A stretch of 43,924 bases of DNA from Fibrobacter sp. (GTDB lineage: Bacteria; Fibrobacterota; Fibrobacteria; Fibrobacterales; Fibrobacteraceae). How positions within the stretch are numbered: position 1 is the stretch's first letter; every line of letters starts with the position of its first letter. The translations under genes and the position numbers were made by a program. The DNA lies in assembly GCA_024399015.1 (NCBI GenBank), contig JAKSIC010000025.1, forward strand, positions 1 to 43,924, written 5' to 3'. Below the pieces are notes generated by a model. It worked only from the letters and a program-made list of their open reading frames with translations, made no database searches and had not been told where the DNA came from. This document shows, one piece after another, positions 12,853-21,392 of this stretch.

Positions 12853-14442
12853 ATGGCGGCTTGTGCAGCGCAGATTTCGGGTACAAAGGATTCTCTTTTC
12901 GCTCAGTACGAAAAGGTTATTATCAATAGCATCATTACATCGTTTGGCCTGGATATGTTCATCAAGGACCGTCATGGTGGCGATGTGGATACTATCCATA
13001 ATGTTCGACAAATCGGTAAAGATCCGAACATGGGATACAAAAGCGCCAAGAACGCTAAGAATTGGAGCGCTAACCCTGAATACTCCCAGGATATTCATAA
13101 TGAAATTCATAGGAACGGACAGAATTTCCGATCCATGAAGCATGAGGCAAGAGAGGCTTTCCAGGCAACTGGTAAAACCATCCGAGATGAGTACACTGGC
13201 GGTGATATTGGTTTTTATGGTCATACAAAAGCGATTTCTCCAGATAAGAAAGCTGAACTGGACCATATTATTTCTTCCAAGGAAATTCATAATGACCGAG
13301 GTAGGGTATTGGCTGGCTTGGATGCCACGGAACTTGCTGACGACAAGTCTAATCTCGCCTTTACCAATAAGAGCTTGAACGCATCTCTTGGTGACAAGAA
13401 AAAATCCGACTATGTAAATGAACATCCGGAACTTAGTGAAAAGACTAAGTCCGAAATGTTGAAAAAAGACAAGGATGCTCGTGCTGAGTATGAAAAAAAG
13501 CTAAATGAGGCTTACTATTCCAGTGCTTCATTCAAGAAAGATCTTATGGTTGCTGCGGGAACGGCAGGCATCAAGATGGGTACACGTCAGATGCTGGGCT
13601 TTGTGTTCTCCGAAATGTGGTTTGCAGTAAAGGAAGAACTGGATCGTTTTAATTCGATTATGAATGCCGACATGGGGGATGTTTTCCGTGCCATTGGAAA
13701 TGGTGTCAAGAAGGGTCTTGAAAATTGCAAGAAGAATTACAAGGCTCTCTTGGACTCCTTCAAGGACGGTGCTATTGCAGGTTTCTTGTCTAGCGTTACA
13801 ACGACCTTGTGCAATATCTTTTTTACTACAGCTAAAAATGTAGTGAGAATCATTAGACAGACTTGGGTTTCCATTGTGGAAGCTGTAAAGATTCTGTTCA
13901 TCAATCCGGACCATCTCCTGTTTGGCGATAGAATGCTGGCTGCATCCAAGGTGATTGCCACGGGAGCCAGTGTTGTCGTGGGTTCCCTGGTGAGTGAGGC
14001 TATTTCAAAAACAGCTATTGGTGCTTTCCCTGTGGTGGGAGAAATTGTCCAGGCTTTCTGTGGAGCATTTGTTTCTGGCATCATGAGCTGCACGTTGCTT
14101 TATGTGTTGGACAATAGCACTTTGGTCAAGAAAATTGTCGCTGTCTTGAACACGTTCAAAACGAGTCTTACGGCATATTCCGAAAGACTGGATGATATGC
14201 TTGCAATTTTGGAAGAGTATGCAGCAAAGGTCATGGATCTAGATGTTGAAAAGTTCAAACAGGAAACCGAAGTGTTCAATGGGTTTGCCAACCAGATCTC
14301 GGATGCCGCAGACGATGCTGCTCTCAATAAGGTCTTGAAGGATATGTTCAAAAAAATGGGTTGGAAGCCGGTCTATGATCAATACGAAAGTTTTGACGCC
14401 TATATGAAGGATAAGAATGCACCTCCGCTGGAGTTCTGCTAA
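12853..14442 (+). CDS. HNH-like domain fused to membrane helices (unknown)
   Basis: This is a 529-residue protein with a GGGAG ribosome site before ATG 12853. Residues about 130-185 resemble an HNH/His-Me nuclease: ELDHII (Asp137-His138), SNL (167-168) and an Asn at 176 in NKSLNASLGDK, with a preceding IRDEYTGGDIGFYGHTKAI segment. Residues about 285-430 contain three to four hydrophobic segments (around 300-325, 368-390, 396-420). The C-terminus is a charged helical region. It is the first gene of an operon whose next gene overlaps its stop. A membrane-linked nuclease or toxin is possible; I do not know a named family. Confidence 0.7.
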   Translation: MAACAAQISGTKDSLFAQYEKVIINSIITSFGLDMFIKDRHGGDVDTIHNVRQIGKDPNMGYKSAKNAKNWSANPEYSQDIHNEIHRNGQNFRSMKHEAREAFQATGKTIRDEYTGGDIGFYGHTKAISPDKKAELDHIISSKEIHNDRGRVLAGLDATELADDKSNLAFTNKSLNASLGDKKKSDYVNEHPELSEKTKSEMLKKDKDARAEYEKKLNEAYYSSASFKKDLMVAAGTAGIKMGTRQMLGFVFSEMWFAVKEELDRFNSIMNADMGDVFRAIGNGVKKGLENCKKNYKALLDSFKDGAIAGFLSSVTTTLCNIFFTTAKNVVRIIRQTWVSIVEAVKILFINPDHLLFGDRMLAASKVIATGASVVVGSLVSEAISKTAIGAFPVVGEIVQAFCGAFVSGIMSCTLLYVLDNSTLVKKIVAVLNTFKTSLTAYSERLDDMLAILEEYAAKVMDLDVEKFKQETEVFNGFANQISDAADDAALNKVLKDMFKKMGWKPVYDQYESFDAYMKDKNAPPLEFC

Positions 14443-14684
14443 TGTTCCCGTGTACCCAATGTGGCAAATGTTGCAGGAATTTAAATCGATCCCCCATTTA
14501 TGCCGACTTGCATAACGGGGATGGAGTGTGCAAGTATCTGAAGGGTAACTTGTGCTCCATATACAGGGATCGCCCAATCATATGCCGTGTAGATGATGCG
14601 TATGAAGCGTTCTTCAAGGATCACATGACTCTAGAAGAATACTATGAACTGAACAAAAAAGCTTGTGAACAATTGAATAAATAA
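14442..14684 (+). CDS. YkgJ-type cysteine-cluster protein
   Basis: This is an 80-residue protein whose ATG overlaps the preceding TAA by one base. Cysteines in FPCTQCGKCCRNL and then GVCKYLKGNLCSIY, RDRPIICRVD match the YkgJ/CxxCxxCC family, thought to bind zinc or an iron-sulfur cluster. The usual family length is 90-250 residues, so this is a minimal version. Its position between two membrane-active proteins suggests a modification, chaperone or redox role in the same system; this is inferred. Confidence 0.8.
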   Translation: MFPCTQCGKCCRNLNRSPIYADLHNGDGVCKYLKGNLCSIYRDRPIICRVDDAYEAFFKDHMTLEEYYELNKKACEQLNK

Positions 14685-14698
14685 AAAAGGAGAAAATT

Positions 14699-15718
14699 AT
14701 GCCTATTCCGTTTATTGTGGGTGCCGTTGGTGCCATCGCTGCCGCTGCTGGTGTTGGTGCCGGAGTCAAAGGTGCTGTTAAGATGAAGGATGCCAATGAT
14801 ACCATCAAGAGCGCGCAAAGTCGAAATGAACGAAACGTTGCAAAGTACAATAACGCTGAAAAGAATATGAAGGAATCGATGGATGGTCTTGGCAAGTTGG
14901 AACTTGAAGTCATGAAAAGCTTTAAGGATTTTGCTGACTTGTATGCACAAATCAAGAACAGACCGAAATTTAAAGACATTGATATAGGTAATGTGAAATT
15001 TTCCTTTAATCCGGAAGCGATGAAGGATGCATCTGTTGGTGCCTCTGTTTTGTTGGGTGGTCTTGGTGGCGCTGCTGCAGGTACTGCCGGCGGAATTGCT
15101 GCTGGTGGTGCGGTAACGGCTGCGGTGGCGGCTTTTGGTACAACGTCTGCAGGAACCTTGATTGGATCCCTTTCCGGTGCCGCGGCAACTAATGCCACAT
15201 TGGCTTTCCTTGGTGGTGGAAGCCTTGCTGCTGGTGGCGGCGGCATGGCTCTTGGTTCCGCTGTTCTGGGTGGAGCAACTTTAGGCGTGGGACTTCTTGC
15301 AGCCGGAATTATCTTCAATATTACGGGGTCTAAGCTTGAAGAAAAGGCGGACGAAATTGAGCGCAAGGTAGATAAGGCTGAAAAGCAAATCAACAAGCTG
15401 TGCGCCCATTTTGACAAACTCAGTGCTGTTGCCGGAAGATATACCCGTTCTATCCGATGTGTATATGAAAAGTACACAAGCTACTTGTATAGAATTGAAA
15501 ACATTGTTGAAGTGCAGGAACGTTCTGACTGGAATGAATTTACGGATGATGAAAAACTTGCGGTACAAAATCTTGTTCGTCTTGCAACCGTTCTGTATAA
15601 CATGTGTAAGGTTAAACTGGTGAACAAGTCCGAAAAGGAGGGAGAACCGGGTTCAGTCAATACTTCTGAATGTGAAACAGAGATGAGCCATGCTGATAGC
15701 TTATTGAATGAGATGTAA
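14699..15718 (+). CDS. Glycine-zipper membrane protein with coiled coils
   Basis: This is a 339-residue protein with AAGGAG before ATG 14699. A hydrophobic Ala/Gly N-terminus (about 4-25) is followed by a coiled coil (about 30-90), a long Gly/Ala-rich hydrophobic block (about 108-205, many GxxxG repeats), and a second helical region containing KLEEKADEIERKVDKAEKQI. Such glycine zippers insert into membranes in toxins and in proteins partnered with dynamin-like GTPases. The C-terminus is acidic. It is the last gene of the cassette, 19 bases before the second 35-base terminator. The name and activity are unknown. Confidence 0.7.
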   Translation: MPIPFIVGAVGAIAAAAGVGAGVKGAVKMKDANDTIKSAQSRNERNVAKYNNAEKNMKESMDGLGKLELEVMKSFKDFADLYAQIKNRPKFKDIDIGNVKFSFNPEAMKDASVGASVLLGGLGGAAAGTAGGIAAGGAVTAAVAAFGTTSAGTLIGSLSGAAATNATLAFLGGGSLAAGGGGMALGSAVLGGATLGVGLLAAGIIFNITGSKLEEKADEIERKVDKAEKQINKLCAHFDKLSAVAGRYTRSIRCVYEKYTSYLYRIENIVEVQERSDWNEFTDDEKLAVQNLVRLATVLYNMCKVKLVNKSEKEGEPGSVNTSECETEMSHADSLLNEM

Positions 15719-15737
15719 CATCCGTTGAACAATTTAA

Positions 15738-15772
15738 AGAAGGACCCCGGCTTTCGCCGAGGCCCTTTTTTG
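15738..15772 (+). terminator. Terminator, second identical 35-base copy
   Basis: This is the same block as 12735-12769, 20 bases after the stop of the glycine-zipper gene. It ends eight bases before direct repeat copy 2. Confidence 0.85.
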
Positions 15773-15835
15773 ATTGAGAGATGACCTCGGAGTTAAGCTC
15801 GTTAAGCCATTATAACTGGCAATCTGAAGGATTAG

Positions 15836-15958
15836 TTGTCTATTGAAAATCCTTGGTATGATCCCTCCCGAAGAAATAATGATTCTGATGATAAAACAAG
15901 GAATACAATATTTCTTATACTTCAAGATTTCTTCTCAAAAAATGTTGGCATAGTCTAA
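15836..15958 (+). CDS. Micro-ORF in the direct repeat, copy 2
   Basis: A 40-residue frame from TTG 15836 with GAAGGA upstream. It is identical to the copy at 10811 for its first 40 residues but stops at TAA 15956-15958 because the sequence diverges there. The role is unknown. Confidence 0.3.
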   Translation: MSIENPWYDPSRRNNDSDDKTRNTIFLILQDFFSKNVGIV

Positions 15959-16031
15959 CATACCTTATGTTTCCCAAGGATTTTGTAAACAAGGACTTTG
16001 TGATGCAAGTGATGTCGAACTACATCAAGGA

Positions 16032-16059
16032 ATCATTTTGTTGACATTAACAAAATGGT
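16032..16059 (+). promoter_or_regulatory. 28-base hairpin leader before XRE gene, copy 2
   Basis: Identical to 10965-10992 and at the same distance before the XRE start. Confidence 0.6.
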
Positions 16060-16093
16060 TCGTGTTAGAAACGGTTTAAATAATGGAGGCTAT

Positions 16094-16381
16094 ATGGCTA
16101 AAGAAAGTGATGAAAATTTTGAAATCAAGAACGAAGAGTCTATTTCCTGGGAAGAAACGGATTTATTCAAAAATCGCTTTGCAGAATCTACTCCCGGCGA
16201 AATGATTTTTGCGAGCAGAGATATGCGAGGATGGTCCCAGGCGGCTTTGGCCGAAAAACTTGGCAAGTCGTCGCATTATGTTTCTGATCTAGAGAACGGC
16301 AGACGCTCTGTATCCAGAAAAATGGCTGTAATGCTCGGCGATGTTTTCGGCTGCGATCCCGCCTTGTTTTTTGACTTTTAG
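16094..16381 (+). CDS. XRE-family transcription regulator, copy 2
   Basis: The 95 residues are identical to those of 11027-11314, with the same GGAGG site. Two identical regulators with identical dyads will cross-regulate both loci. This copy faces the operon 16397-18668 rather than a single orphan gene, so it is likely the ancestral setting. Confidence 0.88.
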   Translation: MAKESDENFEIKNEESISWEETDLFKNRFAESTPGEMIFASRDMRGWSQAALAEKLGKSSHYVSDLENGRRSVSRKMAVMLGDVFGCDPALFFDF

Positions 16382-16396
16382 CTCAGTTCATTTATT

Positions 16397-16726
16397 CTAT
16401 CCGGCAAGCTGGTCGATGAGGTTCTTGACCTGCTTGGCCATCGCTTCGGCGGTTTTCTTGTAATCCTTGTTCACCTTGGCCAGGTAGGCGTCGGTTTTGA
16501 TCTTGAAGTTCTCGTTATGCTCGCCCTGTAGCACTGTCGGCCAGGATCCGATCTTCAGGGATTCCGCAAACAGTTCCTTCATTACCTTAAGCTTCTTTCT
16601 GGGCGGGTACGCTTTCTGCGCGTAGTAGGCCACGCATATCCCTGCAAGGTGCTGCATAACGTAACTTAGGTCAAGTTCGTTGGGCAACAAAGCGTAGTTT
16701 CTTAGTGAACTGATAAGTGCTTGCAT
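16397..16726 (-). CDS. Unknown helical protein, copy 2
   Basis: This is a 109-residue basic helical protein. AAAAAGG lies directly before ATG 16726. It differs from copy 1 mainly near residues 11-21. It begins seven bases after the stop of the 59-residue membrane gene, so it is the third gene of the operon led by 16920-18668. No family is recognised. Confidence 0.65.
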   Translation of the reverse strand: MQALISSLRNYALLPNELDLSYVMQHLAGICVAYYAQKAYPPRKKLKVMKELFAESLKIGSWPTVLQGEHNENFKIKTDAYLAKVNKDYKKTAEAMAKQVKNLIDQLAG

Positions 16727-16733
16727 ACCTTTT

Positions 16734-16913
16734 TTATTGCTTAACGTCCTTTTTCATTTCCCGGATGGCTTTGCGGCCACGACGGACTGCTAGCCAGTGG
16801 GCAACCTTGTCGTGTGTAATCCAAATGGGGGCGATAATGAGATTCGCCAGAAGCTCCAGGATTACACAGGGCGCAAGGAGGATATAGCGCAGGATTTCCT
16901 TGAGCGCGTTCAT
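16734..16913 (-). CDS. Small single-pass membrane protein
   Basis: This 59-residue frame starts at ATG 16913, six bases after the stop of the coiled-coil gene, and ends at TAA 16734. The sequence begins MNALKEILRYILLAPCVILE, continues with a hydrophobic helix (LLANLIIAPIWI) and ends in a basic tail (RRGRKAIREMKKDVKQ). One or two membrane passes are predicted. No clear ribosome site, so translational coupling is assumed. The function is unknown. Confidence 0.55.
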   Translation of the reverse strand: MNALKEILRYILLAPCVILELLANLIIAPIWITHDKVAHWLAVRRGRKAIREMKKDVKQ

Positions 16914-16919
16914 GGCTAG

Positions 16920-18668
16920 CTACCAGAGCAGGGCCTTGACGGTGTCCTTTCCTCCGTTGATACTGCCTCTCTTGTCGCTGGGGGTGCCGGACTCTGTGCC
17001 CCTGTACCTATCGGTTTTGTCCTTGATGAAGAATATTTTGTAATGTCTTTCTCTTTCGTTTTTTCTTATGCCTAGGCCAAAGGGTTTCAGGCTTTTCTTT
17101 CCTGGATCAGAGTTAAGTTCGGCGGTCTCGGCGTAACCTTCCAGTGTAGCCTTGTCCTTTTTCACTTTATTGAACATGGCCATGGCTTCTTTGTTTGAAT
17201 TGATTATGGCCTCAAAAACGTCGAAGGATCGCTGGGTATGGCTGTTTTTGGGGCGTGGGAGTAGCTTGGGAGCTTCTTGCAATAGGTTGATGACCTGGCA
17301 GAGGGTTTCGTTCTCGAACATCTCGTCTTCGGGCATAACCAATGGAATGTAATTGCCACCTTGTTTTTTGATTGTTTTAATGCTGTTTTGCAAGGTTTCA
17401 ATGGTGGCTTCGCATGCTACGAGCTTTTCGGAGAGATCGTGCTTTTCTTCTTCCGCTTCATCGACCATTCCCACGTATGTATCACATTCCACCTTGAGGT
17501 TGTCGTGCTTGCTTTTCCAAGAATCGGTGTCGGCCTTGGCATCGGCCAGCTCCTGGTTGAGCCTTGCAATATCCTCGGCCTGCTTTGCGGAGGTGTTGAC
17601 CAGTTCGTCGTACTTTGCCTTCAGTTCCTTGTAGTCTTCGATGAGCTTCTTCTGCTCGTTTTTACTTTCGGCAGTCTTGCTCGGCTTGGCGAGAATGTCC
17701 TTGATGCGGCCCATGATGGCCGTGAACTCGCTGTCGCTGAAGACCTTCTTGTTTTCTTCGTTCACCTTCTGCTGGTGGACGAGGGCGTTGCGCTTTTCCT
17801 GCTCCGCCAGGGCCTTCTTCTGCTTGTTCTGTACGTCTACGAAGTCGTCCCAGCTGAAGTCGAACTTTGCGGTAAGGCTGTTCTTGAGGATGGACAGGTA
17901 GATTTTCTGTACAAAGTCCTCGGGGCTTGCGCCGTTGCGGTTGATAATGCTTACGGGCTGGCCGGGGTTGCAAATGCCGATGGCCCCTTTTTTCGGGAAA
18001 GGAGTGTTGACGTCGATCCTGATTCGGTCGGAGAGGGTGTTGTCCTTTTCGGCGTACACATGGGCCACGCCGTAAAGTGTCTTGGCAAGTTCCTTGGGCT
18101 TGATGGCGTGGGTACGTTCTGCACAGCTCAGGTACACAACGGGGAGCTTGTTGTTCTTTTTGCCGAGGAAAATGTTCTTGGCGTCGTTTACGTCGGTGGG
18201 CTGCAGGATGTGCGCGTCCTGGTTGAATTCGATGTCGCCGTCGCCGTCCTGGAACTTGATCAGGTAATCGATGATGCGCGGCTTGGAGAACTTGGGGATC
18301 TTCGCCGCCCTTTCCAGCTTGCAGTCCAGGGAGACGTAGCAGAGCAGATGGTCGCTGGTTCTTTTGAGCGCCACTCGTGTACGCCAAAGGCATCCCATGT
18401 TCAGGGTGCCATGGACAAAGCAGATGTACTGCTCGCCATTGAATACAAGGGAATCGTACTGGAGAAAGTCCCCGGCGAACTCGAACTTCTTGGATTCGTT
18501 ATCCTTGATGTCGATTTTCGGGGTGAGCTTGCGCAGAAGCCTCTCGTAGTTTTTCTTGCCGGTCCTTTTGTTGACGCTTCCGTTCAGCCAAGGGTAGATA
18601 CATTTGCTGTAAACGTCATTCCACGGAAGGTCGTTTCTCAAGTTGATCGAAGTCTTTAAAAGCAGCAT
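16920..18668 (-). CDS. Large coiled-coil protein of unknown function
   Basis: This is a 582-residue protein. ATG 18668 has GGAG seven bases upstream; GTG 18674 is too close to it. Residues 1-280 form a globular domain with features such as YICFVHGTLNMGCLWRTRVA and LPVVYLSCAERTHAI then ELAKTLYGVAHVYAEKD. Residues about 285-420 are a long coiled coil with heptad Leu/Glu/Lys pattern, and the C-terminus is a basic region ending in GGKDTVKALLW. There is no signal peptide or ATPase motif. It leads an operon with a small membrane protein and the duplicated helical gene. It looks like an accessory, possibly defence-related, sensor or scaffold, but no function can be assigned. Confidence 0.7.
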   Translation of the reverse strand: MLLLKTSINLRNDLPWNDVYSKCIYPWLNGSVNKRTGKKNYERLLRKLTPKIDIKDNESKKFEFAGDFLQYDSLVFNGEQYICFVHGTLNMGCLWRTRVALKRTSDHLLCYVSLDCKLERAAKIPKFSKPRIIDYLIKFQDGDGDIEFNQDAHILQPTDVNDAKNIFLGKKNNKLPVVYLSCAERTHAIKPKELAKTLYGVAHVYAEKDNTLSDRIRIDVNTPFPKKGAIGICNPGQPVSIINRNGASPEDFVQKIYLSILKNSLTAKFDFSWDDFVDVQNKQKKALAEQEKRNALVHQQKVNEENKKVFSDSEFTAIMGRIKDILAKPSKTAESKNEQKKLIEDYKELKAKYDELVNTSAKQAEDIARLNQELADAKADTDSWKSKHDNLKVECDTYVGMVDEAEEEKHDLSEKLVACEATIETLQNSIKTIKKQGGNYIPLVMPEDEMFENETLCQVINLLQEAPKLLPRPKNSHTQRSFDVFEAIINSNKEAMAMFNKVKKDKATLEGYAETAELNSDPGKKSLKPFGLGIRKNERERHYKIFFIKDKTDRYRGTESGTPSDKRGSINGGKDTVKALLW

Positions 18669-18711
18669 TCCCACACTCCATTACTTTACCTCACAAATAT
18701 AAAATAGAGTT

Positions 18712-18783
18712 GGAGCCGCTGCGGCAGGGATTCCATACCAGACCTATGTCAATGCCTTGCTTGATAATGCCGCTTTTGCGTAG
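18712..18783 (+). pseudogene. 3' remnant of a CopG-type antitoxin
   Basis: Only the last 23 codons remain, encoding AGIPYQTYVNALLDNAAFA and a stop, nearly the same as the C-terminus of the antitoxin at 2853-3188. No start or N-terminal part is present. It marks the right end of the accessory island and suggests that a second toxin-antitoxin pair was deleted. Confidence 0.8.
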
Positions 18784-18834
18784 TTTATTCCTTGAAATTG
18801 GTCTTTAAACGCCGTTTTTTGTATTTTTCTTTAC

Positions 18835-20295
18835 ATGAAGAAGGTGATTTTTGACCTAGACGGCACCTTGTGGGAAACCAGCGAAGGTTACGTCTATTCC
18901 TATAACAAGGCCTGCAGGCAGCTGGATATTCCGGCCGACAAGATACGGGGCAGGGAGCATGTGCTTTCGTATCTTGGCATGAAGCTTGAAGAGCTTGTGA
19001 TGACCATTCTGCCCGAGGCCCCGGACAAGATGGTGCTGGGCCAGCTGCTTTTGACCAACGTCATTGAGTACCTGCTGACGCACCCCCAGACTTTTGGCAA
19101 GGATATCCGCCAGCTGTTCGAAGGTCTTTCCAAGAAGTACGAGATTTATATCATCAGTAACTGCCCCAGGCCTTTTTTGGAGGCCTTCTATACGGTTTCC
19201 GGGGTAAAGCCTTTTATTACTGGCGATAACACCATCGAAGATTCCGACAAGTCCGAGGCTATCAAGAAGTTTACCAACGGCTATGCTGATTCCGCCTTTT
19301 TGGTGGGGGATTCCCCGGCGGATTACGGTTCCATCGAGAACCATCGCAATGTGCAGTTTGTTTATGCCGCCTACGGCTACTGCAAGAATTGCTCCACCTA
19401 CAATTATTATCTGGAAGATCTGGATTCCTTGCCGGGCATTTTGGCCGGAATGGAATCCATGGAGCGCGCCCTGAATGGTGCCCCCTACGAGGTGGTTTGC
19501 AACAAGGGTACTAGTGCCACAATCATTGACAAGGGTGATTGCTACTACTTTGGTTTTTTGAACGTGCGTAATGTTCTGGATCTGCCGGCTGTGATTGATG
19601 GTATCAAGGCCCGTTGCAAGGGTAAGGCCGTGCTTGGCCCCATCAATGGTAATTCCTGGTACACTTACCGTTTGCCCCTGAATGAATTCGATTACAAGTT
19701 GCTGCCTGATTGCCCGGGTGACGAGGCCACGTTGCAGAAGTTCCTGGACGCAGGTTTCGAGGTGGCTGAAAAGTACATTTCGACGGTGACCTCCCACAAT
19801 ATGGATAAGTGGGGCTTTTCCCAGATTCAACTGCCCGAGGGTTACGAGGCTAAGCTTGTAAAAGGCGACGAATGCTACGATTACCTGGAAGAGATTTTCC
19901 AGATTTCTAGCCGCTGTTTCGAGGGCCACCTTTTTTATGAACCCATTGACTATGATGAATTCAGGGCCATGTACGAAAGGTTCTTGCCCATGTGTTCCCC
20001 TTACCTGGTGTTGATCAGTTACCAGGGCGATGTCATTGGCTACAACTTTTTCTACCCTGATCCGGAGAACCGTTTTATGGTCCTCAAGACCACGGCCATT
20101 GAAAAGGAGCACCGCAGTCGTGCGGTTTTGCTGAAACTTATCGAGCTTACCAACAACGTTGTTTTGGAACAGGATTTCGACCAGCTTTTGATGCATTTTC
20201 AGCATACCAAGAACATTATGCTCCAGAGTTATTTCAAGGGTACGGTGGTTAAGCAGAAGGAATACGGAGTCTTGAAGTATGAGAGTGCTGAATAA
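18835..20295 (+). CDS. HAD phosphatase-acyltransferase (GNAT-like) fusion
   Basis: This is a 486-residue protein. The N-terminal HAD domain (1-210) has FDLDGTLWET (motif I, Asp7 and Asp9), IYIISNC (motif II) and FLVGDSPADYGS (motif IV). The C-terminal half (about 330-486) has a GNAT-like pattern (YLVLISYQGDVIGYNFFYPD, then MVLKTTAIEKEHRSRAVLLK). The layout recalls FkbH-type HAD-acyltransferases that prepare glyceryl units, but the substrate here is not known. It is the first gene of a five-gene operon; the next gene starts inside its last codons (17-base overlap). The AT-rich segment at 18,800-18,830 probably holds the promoter. Confidence 0.75.
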   Translation: MKKVIFDLDGTLWETSEGYVYSYNKACRQLDIPADKIRGREHVLSYLGMKLEELVMTILPEAPDKMVLGQLLLTNVIEYLLTHPQTFGKDIRQLFEGLSKKYEIYIISNCPRPFLEAFYTVSGVKPFITGDNTIEDSDKSEAIKKFTNGYADSAFLVGDSPADYGSIENHRNVQFVYAAYGYCKNCSTYNYYLEDLDSLPGILAGMESMERALNGAPYEVVCNKGTSATIIDKGDCYYFGFLNVRNVLDLPAVIDGIKARCKGKAVLGPINGNSWYTYRLPLNEFDYKLLPDCPGDEATLQKFLDAGFEVAEKYISTVTSHNMDKWGFSQIQLPEGYEAKLVKGDECYDYLEEIFQISSRCFEGHLFYEPIDYDEFRAMYERFLPMCSPYLVLISYQGDVIGYNFFYPDPENRFMVLKTTAIEKEHRSRAVLLKLIELTNNVVLEQDFDQLLMHFQHTKNIMLQSYFKGTVVKQKEYGVLKYESAE

Positions 20296-21361
20296 CCAGA
20301 CTTGCGTACGTTGCATTAACGACAAGACTGTAAGGCATATTTCCTTCGATTCCGAGGGTGTTTGCAATTTCTGCCGCGAGTACGAAAAGTATGCGGGCAA
20401 GTTGCACGATTACGAAGCCCTGGAAAAGAATTTCTTGAACCGCATTAGTAACCGCGCGGGGCATAGGTATGATGCCGCAGTAGGTTTCAGTGGCGGCAAG
20501 GATTCTGCCTTTGTTCTGTACCAGTTGGTAAAAGTCTATGGCCTTAAGGTTAAGGCTTTCACCTTGGATAACGGCTTTATGTCGCCCGAGGCAAAGGATA
20601 AGATTCGCTCCATGGTATCAAAGCTTGGGGTGGAACACGAGTTTGTTGCCTTGGACCAAACCTTGGTAAAGGAAATGTACCGCCAGATTGCGGGGAAGTT
20701 CCTTTCTCCTTGCATGTGTTGCGCCTTTATCGGCTATGCTGTGATGATCAATTACGCCTCCAAGGTAGATGCTGCGGTAATGATTCACGGCCGAAGTCCC
20801 TACCAGATGCTCCGTAACTTTAGCAACCTGGATAACGATTACTTTAAGCCCTTTGTGACCGAGGGCTTGGAAGAGGTGGCCCAGGACCCTGCGGAACTTT
20901 TGCAGGTGATTCTTTCCAAGATCGATATGTTCGTGGATAAGAATTTGGCCGCATCCATTCGTGAAAAGTTCCTGGGGGATTGTTTCGAAAAAGGTTTCCG
21001 CCCCTTTGTGGCATATTTCCTTTATCATAAGTACGACAAGGCCGAAATTTTGGAATTCCTCAAGCAGAATATGGGCTGGGTTGCCGAAAGCGAAGAGGAA
21101 CATTTCGACTGCCTTATTCATCACGGTGCCCTGTACATCAAGAATATTATTGCCCGCCGTAGCCACTTGATGCCGGAACTTTCGGTAATGATCCGCGAAG
21201 GTAAAATCAGCCGTGAACAGGCTCTGGAAATGGCCCTGGAATCGGAGCAGATTGACGAAGGCGTGGCCCGCGAGGAACTGGAAAAGTTTGGAAAGTTTGC
21301 TGGCTTGAACGCCAAATGGATGCTGACCAAGGCCAAGATTTATGGCAAACGCTGGTGGTGA
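20279..21361 (+). CDS. PP-loop ATP pyrophosphatase, sugar amidotransferase-like
   Basis: This is a 360-residue protein. An N-terminal zinc knuckle, Cys9, Cys12, Cys29 and Cys32, leads into the PP-loop FSGGKDSAF (71-76). A second cysteine set, SPCMCCAFIGYA (about 147), is where related enzymes hold a metal or iron-sulfur cluster. The pattern matches the WbpG/PseA-like N-acetyl sugar amidotransferase and thiouridylase superfamily: ATP activates a carbonyl, then ammonia or sulfur is added. No glutaminase partner lies next to it. The gene overlaps the previous one and precedes the membrane PPDK-like gene by 31 bases. The amidation or thiolation step belongs to the operon's product; which one is unknown. 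Confidence 0.78.
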   Translation: MRVLNNQTCVRCINDKTVRHISFDSEGVCNFCREYEKYAGKLHDYEALEKNFLNRISNRAGHRYDAAVGFSGGKDSAFVLYQLVKVYGLKVKAFTLDNGFMSPEAKDKIRSMVSKLGVEHEFVALDQTLVKEMYRQIAGKFLSPCMCCAFIGYAVMINYASKVDAAVMIHGRSPYQMLRNFSNLDNDYFKPFVTEGLEEVAQDPAELLQVILSKIDMFVDKNLAASIREKFLGDCFEKGFRPFVAYFLYHKYDKAEILEFLKQNMGWVAESEEEHFDCLIHHGALYIKNIIARRSHLMPELSVMIREGKISREQALEMALESEQIDEGVAREELEKFGKFAGLNAKWMLTKAKIYGKRWW

Positions 21362-21392
21362 CGCTGTTAATCCTGCGCAAAAATGAGTTTTT

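Larger units (their letters stand above)
15780..16727. repeat. Long direct repeat, copy 2
   Basis: Partner of 10755-11660. Identity is near complete through the XRE gene and the 3' part of the minus-strand gene, then falls away around 16660-16727, where the N-terminal codons differ (ALLPNELDLS versus VVAPNELDLN). Confidence 0.95.

Noticed and set aside
17361-18659. Plus-strand open frame of 432 codons opposite the coiled-coil gene
   Set aside because: Composition is that of an antisense shadow (runs of Leu/Val), and the minus-strand protein has a good start and domain structure.
18856-20400. Long minus-strand open frame (514 codons) opposite the HAD gene, and similar ones at 21615-23090 and 29906-31342
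   Set aside because: They mirror real plus-strand genes, lack ribosome sites and have no recognisable motifs; they result from codon bias.
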